From Corynebacterium appendicis CIP 107643 (GTDB lineage Bacteria; Actinomycetota; Actinomycetes; Mycobacteriales; Mycobacteriaceae), in the NCBI RefSeq assembly GCF_030408415.1, contig NZ_CP046976.1, forward strand, positions 868,001 to 932,000: a stretch of DNA of 64,000 nucleotides, given 5' to 3'. Positions 34,651 through 42,689 of this stretch are shown here, one piece after another. The translations under genes and the position numbers were made by a program. The number at the start of each line of letters is the position of its first letter. Within the stretch, counting starts at the first letter, position 1. Under the pieces are notes generated by a model. The model was not told where the DNA came from and made no database searches. It saw nothing but the letters and a program-made list of their open reading frames with translations.

Positions 34651-34765
34651 GGGCGAAAAAGTTTTGATCCGTCCTCAAGGGTTCTGGGCCCGTTTTATTG
34701 CCACCCTCGACGTGGGGGTGCAGTTGCAGGTGAAAAGCTTTACTCGCACTTCGCTTGCGGCCAAG

Positions 34766-35701
34766 CTAACCTTCGGGAATCACTGGAGCATCCTCGTGAG
34801 GATCTTCTTGAGTCGCAATGCGCCAGAATCGCCCGTCAATCTCGGTTACTGGGCCTTCGAAAAGTGGTGAAGTTTCCACGACTCGCACTGCAACCGAGTC
34901 TCCGTCTTTGGTAATGGGGAGACCAAGCTCTTCCGCGATCCTTGTGTGGCGTTTGTAATCACCGAGGATGAGAATGCCTTCGGGTAAGAGCGCAGACCGT
35001 GCTCCGCCGTTGTAGCGGATTCTCTTCATCGGGTCCTTTTGTCGGGCTACAGTGTAAATAATCCCTCGGGGAATGATCTGATTCTGAACTACACGGAAAA
35101 GGTTGTTTATACGTTCCTGTCCCGACCTGCTTTCCATGATGAATTCGGCATCATCGGGATGAAGATGGAGTAGGACGTTTTTCGGATACGGTTCGTCGTA
35201 CCATACCCACTGAATATGTTCGCGCCCTTTGAGGCTAATCGTCCGTTTCCGGTCTCGATTGCCGCCGACATTCAGAATGTCGTCTGTCACGTAGACGAAT
35301 CCCACTCTGAACGTTGAGGACACTTCGTTTGCATGGCACAACATGGCGTAATTGCCGACTGTTTCTAGCGGGATCATCCAGCCAAATGGGGCCTTGGAAT
35401 ATTTGCAATCGACTTCCAGATCAGCGATGCGGAAGTCCATCTTAAAGCCGTCGTCGATGACATCGGCGAAATGGCGGCGGATATTGATCTCGACGAGAGA
35501 ACCTATGTGCGCGAGTTCTGTCTTGCTCAGATCCTCTGGCCGGAATCTACCGGTGTGTTGGCCGTCGTAAGCTTGGTCGAAGGTCTCGCGGAAAATGCGC
35601 CCCATCTCTTCGCCGGTTGGATCTCGATGACGAAAGAGTTCAACGAGCGCGCTGGTATTCTCTTCGAAAGTACCCATACCCGGCAGATTAAGTGAAACCA
35701 T
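34766..35701 (-). CDS. NaeI-type (type IIE) restriction endonuclease
   Basis: 311 aa, aligning from memory along the length of R.NaeI: FDQAYDGQHTGRF, then SLVEINIRRHF, MDFRIADLEVDCKYSK, GWMIP, LFRVVQNQIIPR, MKRIRYNGGARS and LPEGILILGDYKRH. The catalytic residues E70, D86, D95 and K97 of NaeI correspond to E71, D89, D98 and K100 with conserved spacing. NaeI cuts GCCGGC and must bind two sites, using a C-terminal CAP-like domain. The specificity of this enzyme is inferred, not shown. It lies 17 bp after the methylase gene, so the methylase is made first. Confidence 0.85.
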   Translation of the reverse strand: MVSLNLPGMGTFEENTSALVELFRHRDPTGEEMGRIFRETFDQAYDGQHTGRFRPEDLSKTELAHIGSLVEINIRRHFADVIDDGFKMDFRIADLEVDCKYSKAPFGWMIPLETVGNYAMLCHANEVSSTFRVGFVYVTDDILNVGGNRDRKRTISLKGREHIQWVWYDEPYPKNVLLHLHPDDAEFIMESRSGQERINNLFRVVQNQIIPRGIIYTVARQKDPMKRIRYNGGARSALLPEGILILGDYKRHTRIAEELGLPITKDGDSVAVRVVETSPLFEGPVTEIDGRFWRIATQEDPHEDAPVIPEG

Positions 35702-35718
35702 CGGCGTTCGCTTAAGGA

Positions 35719-36756
35719 TTAGCCGACGAGTTCTAACTCGATGTTTTCGGCGGTAGCCGGTTTCCTGTCGAGGAGAGGGTTCTTTTCCAAAGCATTCGAA
35801 ATGGATTTACCGATCGCCGCAGCGACTGGTGGGGGAAATGCGTTGCCCACTTGTCGCCACTGTGCAGTTTTTCCTCCGGCCCAGATCCACTCCTCAGGGA
35901 ATCCTTGGATAACTCCCCCCATTGCAACTGTCAATCGCGGCAAGTTATCAGGATCCCCGACGGGAAAATCTCGGGAAGGTGATTCTTCGGCAATTGAGGA
36001 GCCTTTTACACCGAGCCGTTTCCATGCTTCTTTTGCTCGCGTTGGTCCCACGTCAGCTCCACCGTGCTTTTTTGATCCGCCAACCAGAGTGGGTGCAACG
36101 GTGTTGGCTTGCTTGGCCCATTCGTCTGCGCCTGGCCAACCGTCTTGGGCCATCAGGTGATGGAGTGCTTCGCCAACGGTCAGAATCTTTGGTTGTGCTT
36201 CAGGCCAGGCGAAAAACTCTGCATACTCCCGCTTCAGGGCAACGAGAATGAACCTGGGTCTAAGTTGCGGGACACCGTGATCGGCAGCCTGGATAAGTTT
36301 CCAAAAAACCGTGTAACCCAAGTCGTTTAGGGCTTCGATAATTTGTGCTCGGTAGGAATCGAAACGTTTTTGCCCCAACCCTTTAACGTTTTCTAGCATT
36401 ACTGCACGCGGGTTGATCTCATCCACTAAACGCAAAGCTTGGGGGAATAGATCGCGTTCATCATCAGATCCGAGTTGCTTGCCGGCAATAGAAAAAGGCG
36501 GGCAGGGTACACCGCCGGCGAAGAGATCAATCTTTCCTCGCCAAGGTCGACCATCGAAATCATGGACGTCAGTTTCGTGGACAGGCCAATATTGGGCTCG
36601 CTCGGCGCACCCTCGATTGCTTCGTAGGGTTTCGCACGCCCAGTTATCAATCTCTACAACAGCTGCATGCTCAAAGCCAGCCCATTCCAATCCCAAGGCT
36701 TGGCCACCCGCACCTGCGCAAATCTCAAGGGATGAGAGCGCTTTCCCGGATCCCAT
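35719..36756 (-). CDS. DNA (cytosine-5) methyltransferase of the island
   Basis: 345 aa C5 methylase. Motif I is EICAGAGGQALGLEWAGF (11-28), motif IV GGVPCPPFS with catalytic Cys85, motif VI ENVKGL (122-127), motif VIII QLRPRFILVAL, and motif X QVGNAFPPPVAAAIGKSI near the C-terminus. The target recognition domain between VIII and IX is short. It should protect the site cut by the NaeI-type enzyme. The codon use is AT-rich compared with the flanking genes. The region just upstream has an inverted repeat. Confidence 0.88.
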   Translation of the reverse strand: MGSGKALSSLEICAGAGGQALGLEWAGFEHAAVVEIDNWACETLRSNRGCAERAQYWPVHETDVHDFDGRPWRGKIDLFAGGVPCPPFSIAGKQLGSDDERDLFPQALRLVDEINPRAVMLENVKGLGQKRFDSYRAQIIEALNDLGYTVFWKLIQAADHGVPQLRPRFILVALKREYAEFFAWPEAQPKILTVGEALHHLMAQDGWPGADEWAKQANTVAPTLVGGSKKHGGADVGPTRAKEAWKRLGVKGSSIAEESPSRDFPVGDPDNLPRLTVAMGGVIQGFPEEWIWAGGKTAQWRQVGNAFPPPVAAAIGKSISNALEKNPLLDRKPATAENIELELVG

Positions 36757-36811
36757 TCTGACTATGACCTCTCTGAAAGTTTCTGTCGCCGTCTGGCCTG
36801 ATAATGCTGTT

Positions 36812-36844
36812 CTCTAGGTAAACAACGTTTCGATCACCCTAGAG
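36812..36844. promoter_or_regulatory. Inverted repeat upstream of the methylase gene
   Basis: CTCTAGG (36812-36818) and CCTAGAG (36838-36844) are perfect 7-bp arms 19 bases apart, about 60 bp before the methylase start. A weak promoter (TTGTTT ... TTATCA on the minus strand) overlaps the spacer. This is a candidate operator for timing of methylase expression. Confidence 0.4.
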
Positions 36845-36971
36845 CTTTACTTGGCACCATAGATAATCGGTCAACCTTTCGCAGATGAAGCATCGCACAA
36901 ATGTTCTAGCCACTGATCGGGTTCACCGTCGGAACATCCGCCGGCGCCCAGTCGAGATTTAAAAGATCGGT

Positions 36972-37295
36972 CTACGGAACCCAACGGGAGTCGGCGTGCT
37001 CGGTGAGAGTGGGTTCGGCGTCGGGGGAGAGGGTGCAGTGGAACGTCGATAAGCGGACCGTGCCGAAGTTGTACTCGTACTCGGTCGTGGTGATGTGCGC
37101 GCCCACGGTGGCGTCGACGAGCAGCTCTTCCTTGAGCTCACGCGCGAGGGATTGCTCAGGTGTCTCGCCCGGCTCGATCTTGCCGCCGGGGAACTCCCAC
37201 TTGCCGGCCAGGGCCTTGCCGGCACCGCGCTGTGCCGCAAAGACGGCACTGTCGCGGATGATCACGGCACCGGTGACATCGATAAGCTTTGGCAC
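36972..37295 (-). CDS. mutT: MutT-type NUDIX hydrolase, cut short by an in-frame amber codon
   Basis: 107 aa from the GTG at 37295 to TAG at 36972-36974. The Nudix box is GKIEPGETPEQSLARELKEE. The family would sanitise 8-oxo-dGTP. The chain ends HADSRWVP, where the family normally continues. In the same frame after the TAG the sequence reads TDLLNLDWAPADVPTV and ends at 36906, which is the usual actinobacterial MutT C-terminus. A single substitution (for example GAG or CAG to TAG) would explain this. The product lacks the last helix and may be inactive. TACCCT seven bases before the GTG suggests a leaderless transcript. Two copies or near copies of the 11-mer repeat lie inside (37045, 37278). 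Confidence 0.8.
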   Translation of the reverse strand: MPKLIDVTGAVIIRDSAVFAAQRGAGKALAGKWEFPGGKIEPGETPEQSLARELKEELLVDATVGAHITTTEYEYNFGTVRLSTFHCTLSPDAEPTLTEHADSRWVP

Positions 37296-37342
37296 GAGAT
37301 AGAGGGTAGTGGGGAGGGATGCGGTTCGCGCGCGGTTGCTAC

Positions 37343-37948
37343 CTAGACCGGCAGCTCGCCCACACGCGCCGGGTCCACGGCGACGACGAGATGCTCATTG
37401 CTGTCGGGGCCGCAGGAGGGGTACTTGTTGAACTTCTGGTCTTCGTCGCCGGGGAAGAGGTAGTTGCTGCCGCCGCAAGTCCAGCCGTTGGGCGCGGTCC
37501 AGAACGCGCCGGAGCCTTGCGGGGGCATGCCGGACGGGGAATCGGACATGTAATCGGAGAAGACGTCCATGGCTTCGTCGCAGTCCACGCCGTCGGTCAT
37601 GGCCACGATAAACAGCGGGCTGCCGTCGCCCAGGGATGTCACTTGGCCGCAGACGGTGCCGGCGGTGACGTTTGTGCGGTCGTCCTTGGGCTTCGCTTTG
37701 TTGCTCCTCGTGTCGTCCTCGGCTGTGGAGTCGTTCTCTTCGTTCTCCTTCTCGTCCTTTCCATCCGCCGACTTTGGTGCGCTCGTGGTGGGCTGTGCGG
37801 GCGTGTCGGCGGTGTCTTCGGCGGAGGACGTCCCCATAGTGGTCAGGATGGGGCCGTTGGCGCTGTCCTGGTCGGAGGAGCAGCCGGTGAGGGTGAGGGC
37901 TGCGGCGGTCAGGATGGTGGCGGCGAGGCGGGGACGGGAAAGGCGCAT
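37343..37948 (-). CDS. Secreted lipoprotein of unknown function
   Basis: 201 aa. The signal peptide ends in lipobox LTGC (Cys about residue 23). A disordered Asp/Glu/Lys/Thr linker (about 25-90) leads to a compact Cys-containing domain (VCGQVTSLGDGSPLFIVAMT ... VDCDEAMDVFSDYM ... WTCGGSNYLFP ... YPSCGPDS) with four cysteines that could pair. It is anchored at the outer face of the cytoplasmic membrane. The family is restricted to corynebacteria as far as I can tell. Confidence 0.7.
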   Translation of the reverse strand: MRLSRPRLAATILTAAALTLTGCSSDQDSANGPILTTMGTSSAEDTADTPAQPTTSAPKSADGKDEKENEENDSTAEDDTRSNKAKPKDDRTNVTAGTVCGQVTSLGDGSPLFIVAMTDGVDCDEAMDVFSDYMSDSPSGMPPQGSGAFWTAPNGWTCGGSNYLFPGDEDQKFNKYPSCGPDSNEHLVVAVDPARVGELPV

Positions 37949-38124
37949 GAGTACACAGTCTAGGCGGTCAGTGTGGTGGGGGAGGGCGGTGTGTGCAACG
38001 CTCTGTTTGCGCTGCTGACTGCGGTGAATGCGGTTAATCTATGCGAAATAATTGCGCCGGGCACCTCGTCCACTGCATGGCTCTTTCGGCACAGTGCGTG
38101 GGCGTGGTGGAAGAAGGTTCGGGG

Positions 38125-38640
38125 ATGAAGAACGCAGGTGTGATACTCGCGGTGCTCGGCGCGGTGGCGCTGGTCGGGGCGGTCATTCTGGGGTTGGTTG
38201 GCGGCTCCGGGCTGCGGGCCGCGATTGAGGCGCCGAAGGTCACCATCGAGGGCGGCAGAGGTGTCGTGGAGCTCGAAGGGGACACCGAATACAGGATCTT
38301 CGAAGCGGAGAATGCCCCGGAGACGGTGTCGTGCGAAGTGAGGTCCTCGGACGGTGCGGTGGTGGACCAGCGCACCGCGGGAGTCGCGCTGACGCTGGAC
38401 ATGGAGAACGGGACGTGGACGTCGATAAGCCATTTCGGCACAGGTCAGGCCGGCGGGTACGCGGTGGACTGCACCAATGATGTTGTGGTGACCACCAAGG
38501 CCGCGACGGACGCGGTCGGGCGCGGTGCTGGCGGAATCTTGGGATCGGTGTTCGCTGTCATGGGCGCACTGTTCATGATCATCGTCGGTCTGTTGATGGC
38601 CGTGGTGGGCAACCACAGGGACAAGCAGCGCCGCGGATAG
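38125..38640 (+). CDS. Membrane protein with N- and C-terminal helices
   Basis: 171 aa. The ATG at 38125 begins MKNAGVILAVLGAVALVGAV, the first membrane helix. A β-rich extracytoplasmic domain follows, then a second helix (VFAVMGALFMIIVGLLMAVV) and a basic end NHRDKQRRG. The longer frame to 38041 adds unlikely sequence. The last codons and the following bases are repeated downstream as the 123-bp array. An exact 11-mer repeat at 38421 is read TCG ATA AGC, using the rare ATA codon. Confidence 0.7.
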   Translation: MKNAGVILAVLGAVALVGAVILGLVGGSGLRAAIEAPKVTIEGGRGVVELEGDTEYRIFEAENAPETVSCEVRSSDGAVVDQRTAGVALTLDMENGTWTSISHFGTGQAGGYAVDCTNDVVVTTKAATDAVGRGAGGILGSVFAVMGALFMIIVGLLMAVVGNHRDKQRRG

Positions 38641-38716
38641 CGCGGGTCGTGGGGGACGCGTAGTACTGAAGTGTCCTGGGTTTAGTTCCGATCATTTCTA
38701 GAGAAGGATTGGAATC

Positions 38717-39034
38717 ATGCCAAGGAAGTACAGTGACGAGTTCAAGGCCAAGGCAGTGCGTTTGGCTGAGGACCTCGTTGAGCTCGAAGGGTGTTCGAAA
38801 TGGGGTGCAGCCGTAGAGATCGGTGAAAAGCTCGGCATTCCAGCGCACACGCTCAACGATTGGTTGAAGCCGAATATGGTCTCGTCCGATGTTGAGATTG
38901 GCGCCGGCGAGTCAGCGGCTGACGAACTGAAGCGGCTGCGGAAAGAGATTAAGGAGCTACGCAGGGCTAATGAGATCTTGAAAACCGCGTCAGCTTTTTT
39001 CGCGGCGGAACTCGACCGTCCCACCAGAAGATGA
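38717..39034 (+). CDS. IS3 transposase OrfA
   Basis: 105 aa DNA-binding part of the transposase: helix-turn-helix MPRKYSDEFKAKAVRLAEDL ... LGIPAHTLNDWL, then a leucine-zipper-like helix ELKRLRKEIKELRRANEILK. The heptamer T TTT TTC (38995-39001) lies in the right phase (GCT TTT TTC) for a -1 frameshift into orfB, which would yield the OrfAB fusion transposase. The stop overlaps the orfB ATG. Confidence 0.9.
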   Translation: MPRKYSDEFKAKAVRLAEDLVELEGCSKWGAAVEIGEKLGIPAHTLNDWLKPNMVSSDVEIGAGESAADELKRLRKEIKELRRANEILKTASAFFAAELDRPTRR

Positions 39035-39945
39035 TCGAATACATCGATGCGTATCGCGATCGCTTCGGGGTCGAGGCTATCTGTCGCACATTGAAAGAGA
39101 CAGAATGTGGGTTCATCACCTCTCGCGGCTACCGAGCAGCGAAAACACGAGCGCCGTCGGCGAGGAGTTTGTCAGATGCGCTGCTCATTCCTGAATTGGT
39201 GAGGGTCTACGAGGACAACTTCAGCGTCTACGGGGTCCGCAAGATGTGGAAGGCTATGCAGCGCGCCGGCTGGAGCATCGGTCGTGATCAGACCGCGCGT
39301 TTGATGAAGCAAGCTGGCATTTACGGCCGCAGGCGTGGCCGCACACCGATGACAACGCTTCGGGCCAACGTGCCGGATTGCCGCCCTGACCTGGTCAACC
39401 GTGACTTCACTGCCCCCGCACCGCACCGGTTGTGGGTCGCTGACATTACCTATGTGCGCACCTTGTCTGGTTTTGCCTACACCGCGTTTATCACCGATGT
39501 GTACTCCAGAAAGATCGTCGGTGTCGCGACTCGGGCGAGCATGCGTACCGATGAACTGCCGCTGGAGGCCTTTGAGCACGCCCTGTATCACGCTGGTGAT
39601 CTTCGCTCAGAAGGGCTTGTCCACCACAGTGACCGCGGCTCGCAGTATGTGTCGATCCGTTACGGTGAAGCGCTCGCCCAGGCGGGTATCGATCCGTCTG
39701 TCGGCACCGTTGGCGACTCCTATGACAACGCGTTGGCTGAAACGGTCAACGGGCTCTACAAAACAGAGCTGATTTATCCCCACCGGCCGTGGGCATCGGT
39801 CGGTGAAGTCGAGATTGCCACCCTTCGCTGGGTGCACTGGTGGAACAACCAGCGACTTCATCAATCCCTAGGATATATCACTCCACAGGAGATGGAGGAC
39901 GCTTACTATCAACGATCAGGCGCTCAAACGTTGGGCGTTAAATAA
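39031..39945 (+). CDS. IS3 transposase OrfB
   Basis: 304 aa catalytic part in the -1 frame relative to orfA. The DDE residues lie in VADITYV, VHHSDRGSQY and DNALAETVNGLYK, the rve integrase core of the IS3 family. The N-terminal HTH-21-like region (VYEDNFSVYGVRKMWKAMQR) is intact. No disabling mutation is seen, so the element is probably active. Confidence 0.92.
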   Translation: MIEYIDAYRDRFGVEAICRTLKETECGFITSRGYRAAKTRAPSARSLSDALLIPELVRVYEDNFSVYGVRKMWKAMQRAGWSIGRDQTARLMKQAGIYGRRRGRTPMTTLRANVPDCRPDLVNRDFTAPAPHRLWVADITYVRTLSGFAYTAFITDVYSRKIVGVATRASMRTDELPLEAFEHALYHAGDLRSEGLVHHSDRGSQYVSIRYGEALAQAGIDPSVGTVGDSYDNALAETVNGLYKTELIYPHRPWASVGEVEIATLRWVHWWNNQRLHQSLGYITPQEMEDAYYQRSGAQTLGVK

Positions 39946-39970
39946 GCGGAACAAAAACCAGGACGCTTCA

Positions 39971-40281
39971 GTACTCACTCCGTACTCGCCACCACGGTCA
40001 TTGCTGCTTGTGGGAGCCGTCACCACCGAGTTGTGGTGGGCAACCACGGGGACAAGCAGCGCCGCGGATAGCGCGGGTCGTGGGGGACGCGTAGTACTCA
40101 CTCCGTACTCGCCACCACGGTCATTGCTGCTTGTGGGAGCCGTCACCACCGAGTTGTGGTGGGCAACCACGGGGACAAGCAGCGCCGCGGATAGCGCGGG
40201 TCGTGGGGGACGCGTAGTACTCACTCCGTACTCGCCACCACGGTCATTGCTGCTTGTGGGAGCCGTCACCACCGAGTTGTG
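39971..40281. repeat. 123-bp tandem repeat array, each unit with a long hairpin
   Basis: Units start at 39971, 40094 and 40217 (last one partial) and are essentially identical. The half-unit before the IS (38599-38666) is the 3' end of the membrane-protein gene plus its flank, so the array arose by tandem duplication of that region and the IS then split the first unit. Each unit can fold: GCTGCTTGT pairs with ACAAGCAGC and CACCAC with GTGGTG inside it. There is no coding content. It lies directly upstream of the DEAD-box helicase gene. Confidence 0.88.
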
Positions 40282-40324
40282 CAAATAGCTATAGGGCCCG
40301 CGTTGGCGGTAGGCTTTGGCGGTG

Positions 40325-42484
40325 ATGAGTATTGATGACAACGCCGCTGAAGACCAGCAGGCGAATACCCCGGCTGAGACGGAAAACACCGACGGTTCGA
40401 ACGCGGATCAGGTGCAGTCCAGCCACGAGGCGCAGACGCAGGGCGAAACGGAGAATGTTTCGGACGCTGCAGGCACTGCAGAAGAGAATGGGAACGTGAA
40501 CAACACAGGGGCCGCAGACGAAGCTGCGGAGCAGAACAACAATGAGAACCCGGTCGAAGGTTCGGCCGAGGTCGCGACCGGGAATGTGAACGAGAATTCC
40601 GCAGAGAAAGACGGCGGAAAGGGGACAGAAGAGGCGTCGTCAAGCACTGGCTTCGACGCGCTTGACCTGTCGGGCGATTTGCTGACCGCGATCAAGAAGG
40701 TCGGCTTCGAGGAGCCGTCCCCGATCCAGGCGCAGACGATCCCGCTGCTGCTGGAAGGCCGCGACGTGGTCGGCCTCGCGCAGACGGGTACGGGCAAGAC
40801 GGCGGCATTCGCGCTGCCGGTGCTCGCCCAGATCGACACGAAGGCGCGCCACCCGCAGGCGCTCGTGCTCGCGCCGACGCGTGAGCTCGCGCTGCAGGTG
40901 TCCGATTCTTTCCAGTCCTTCGCCGACCACTTGGGTGGCGTTTCGGTGCTGCCGATCTACGGCGGCCAGGCGTACGGCATCCAGCTGTCTGGTCTGCGCC
41001 GCGGCGCACAGGTAATCGTGGGCACCCCGGGCCGCGTCATCGACCACCTGGAGAAGGGCTCGCTGGACATTTCCAACCTGCGCTTCCTCGTGCTCGACGA
41101 AGCGGACGAGATGCTCAACATGGGCTTCCAGGAAGACGTCGAGCGCATCCTCGAAGACACCCCGAACGACAAGCAGGTCGCACTGTTCTCCGCGACGATG
41201 CCGAATGGCATCCGCCGCATTTCGAAGCAGTACTTGAACGACCCGGCAGAGGTCACGGTCAAGTCCGAGACGCGCACGAACACGAATATCACCCAGCGCT
41301 ACCTGTTCACCGCGCACCGCAACAAGCTGGACGCGATCACGCGCATCCTCGAGGTCACCGAATTCGACGGCATGATCGTCTTCGTGCGCACCAAGCACGA
41401 GACCGAAGAGATCGCCGAGAAGCTCCGCGCGCGCGGATTCTCCGCCGCCGCGATCAACGGCGACATCGCCCAGCAGCAGCGCGAGCGCACGGTCGACCAG
41501 CTTCGCGACGGGCGCCTGGACATCCTCGTCGCCACCGACGTCGCCGCGCGCGGTCTGGACGTCGAGCGCATCTCGCACGTGCTCAACTACGACATCCCGA
41601 ACGACACGGAAAGCTACGTCCACCGCATCGGCCGCACCGGCCGCGCAGGCCGCACGGGCGAGGCGATCCTGTTCGTCACCCCGCGCGAGCGCCGCATGCT
41701 GCGCTCCATCGAAAAGGTCACCGGCGCCGAGATCGAGGAGATGGACCTGCCCACCGTGGACGAGGTCAACGTCTCCCGCATGGCCAAGTTCTCCGACTCC
41801 ATCACCGAGTCGCTGGAGAACGACCAGATGGACCTCTTCCGCAGCCTGGTGCGCAGCTACTCCGCCGACCACGACGTGCCGATGGAGGACATCGCCGCCG
41901 CGCTCGCCGCGCAGACCTCCGGCGACGAGTTCCTCATGAAGGAGCCGCCGAAGGACAAGCGCGACCGCCGCGACCGCGAGAAGTGGGACCGCGACGACCG
42001 CCGCGACCGCGGGCGGGGACGCGACCGCCGCGACCGGGATGACCGCGGGGGACGCAGCCGTTATCAGAACGACGACCCGAACTTCGACACCTACCGCCTG
42101 GATGTGGGCAAGCGACAGCACGTCCGCCCGGGCGCGATCGTCGGCGCCCTGGCCAACGAGGGCGGCCTGACCAACCGCGATTTCGGCCGCATCACAATCG
42201 GCGGCGACTTCACGCTCGTCGAGCTGCCGAAGAACCTCGACCCGGCCGTCCTCGACCGCCTCACCGACACGCGCATCTCCGGCCAGCTGATCAATATCCA
42301 GCGCGACCACGGCGCACCGCCGCGCGATCGTCGCGGTGGACGCGGCGGCTACCGCAAGCGCGACGACGACCGCGGCTACCGCGGCGGCGGACGCGGCCGG
42401 GGCGGTCATGGCAGCCGCGACCGCGACGACCGTGGTGGACGTGGCGGCCGCGGCGGCGGACGAGACCGCGGCTGGCGCGACTAG
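40325..42484 (+). CDS. DEAD-box RNA helicase
   Basis: 719 aa. Residues 1-105 are a disordered Asn/Glu/Thr-rich extension. The helicase core follows: Q motif FEEPSPIQAQTIP, Walker A AQTGTGKTAAF, PTRELALQV, DEAD in VLDEADEML, SAT, and the C-terminal domain with ARGLDVERISHVLNYDIP and HRIGRTGRAGR. A DbpA-like RNA-binding region (DTYRLDVGKRQHVRPGAIVG) and a strongly basic RGG/RDR tail end the chain. This is the CsdA/DeaD type, acting in cold-adapted RNA unwinding and ribosome assembly. GTG at 40322 is an alternative start; TAGGCT a few bases before suggests a leaderless message. Confidence 0.92.
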   Translation: MSIDDNAAEDQQANTPAETENTDGSNADQVQSSHEAQTQGETENVSDAAGTAEENGNVNNTGAADEAAEQNNNENPVEGSAEVATGNVNENSAEKDGGKGTEEASSSTGFDALDLSGDLLTAIKKVGFEEPSPIQAQTIPLLLEGRDVVGLAQTGTGKTAAFALPVLAQIDTKARHPQALVLAPTRELALQVSDSFQSFADHLGGVSVLPIYGGQAYGIQLSGLRRGAQVIVGTPGRVIDHLEKGSLDISNLRFLVLDEADEMLNMGFQEDVERILEDTPNDKQVALFSATMPNGIRRISKQYLNDPAEVTVKSETRTNTNITQRYLFTAHRNKLDAITRILEVTEFDGMIVFVRTKHETEEIAEKLRARGFSAAAINGDIAQQQRERTVDQLRDGRLDILVATDVAARGLDVERISHVLNYDIPNDTESYVHRIGRTGRAGRTGEAILFVTPRERRMLRSIEKVTGAEIEEMDLPTVDEVNVSRMAKFSDSITESLENDQMDLFRSLVRSYSADHDVPMEDIAAALAAQTSGDEFLMKEPPKDKRDRRDREKWDRDDRRDRGRGRDRRDRDDRGGRSRYQNDDPNFDTYRLDVGKRQHVRPGAIVGALANEGGLTNRDFGRITIGGDFTLVELPKNLDPAVLDRLTDTRISGQLINIQRDHGAPPRDRRGGRGGYRKRDDDRGYRGGGRGRGGHGSRDRDDRGGRGGRGGGRDRGWRD

Positions 42485-42511
42485 CCAGAACCCCGCAGGG
42501 CAGTAGATGTC

Positions 42512-42667
42512 ATGCGGAGCGTGAGGGTTGAGCTCTCGGTGCGCCTGCAGCGCGTTGCGCTGCGGGCGCCTTTTGCTGTGCTGAGCCCCGGCGCCATCAT
42601 CGGCTACTTGCTGTTCATCGTGGTCGCCGCGGCACCGCTTGCGGGGCAGGTCCTCCGGCTCTTCTAA
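42512..42667 (+). CDS. Possible small membrane protein
   Basis: 51 aa from ATG at 42512: MRSVRVELSVRLQRVALRAP, then PGAIIGYLLFIVVAAAPLAG as one membrane segment and a short tail ending RLF. A weak GCAGGG lies upstream. It is short and unassigned; support comes from the hydrophobic helix and placement before the terminator. Confidence 0.4.
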   Translation: MRSVRVELSVRLQRVALRAPFAVLSPGAIIGYLLFIVVAAAPLAGQVLRLF

Positions 42668-42689
42668 ACAGTGTCTGCGGACAGGAAAA

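Larger units (their letters stand above)
38667..39970 (+). mobile_element. Complete IS3-family insertion sequence (1304 bp)
   Basis: The ends TGAAGTGTCCTGG (38667) and CCAGGACGCTTCA (39958-39970) are inverted repeats with one mismatch. The target GTAC is duplicated on both sides (38663-38666, 39971-39974) within an AGTACT palindrome of the 123-bp repeat. Two overlapping frames, orfA and orfB, fill it. A near-identical truncated copy lies at 63125-63778 in the opposite direction. Confidence 0.93.

Noticed and set aside
39971..40281. CRISPR array
   Set aside because: The units are 123 bp and identical throughout, with no short repeats separated by unique spacers and no cas genes nearby. The 14-bp CTATGCGAT repeats at 43981 also have spacers too short for CRISPR.
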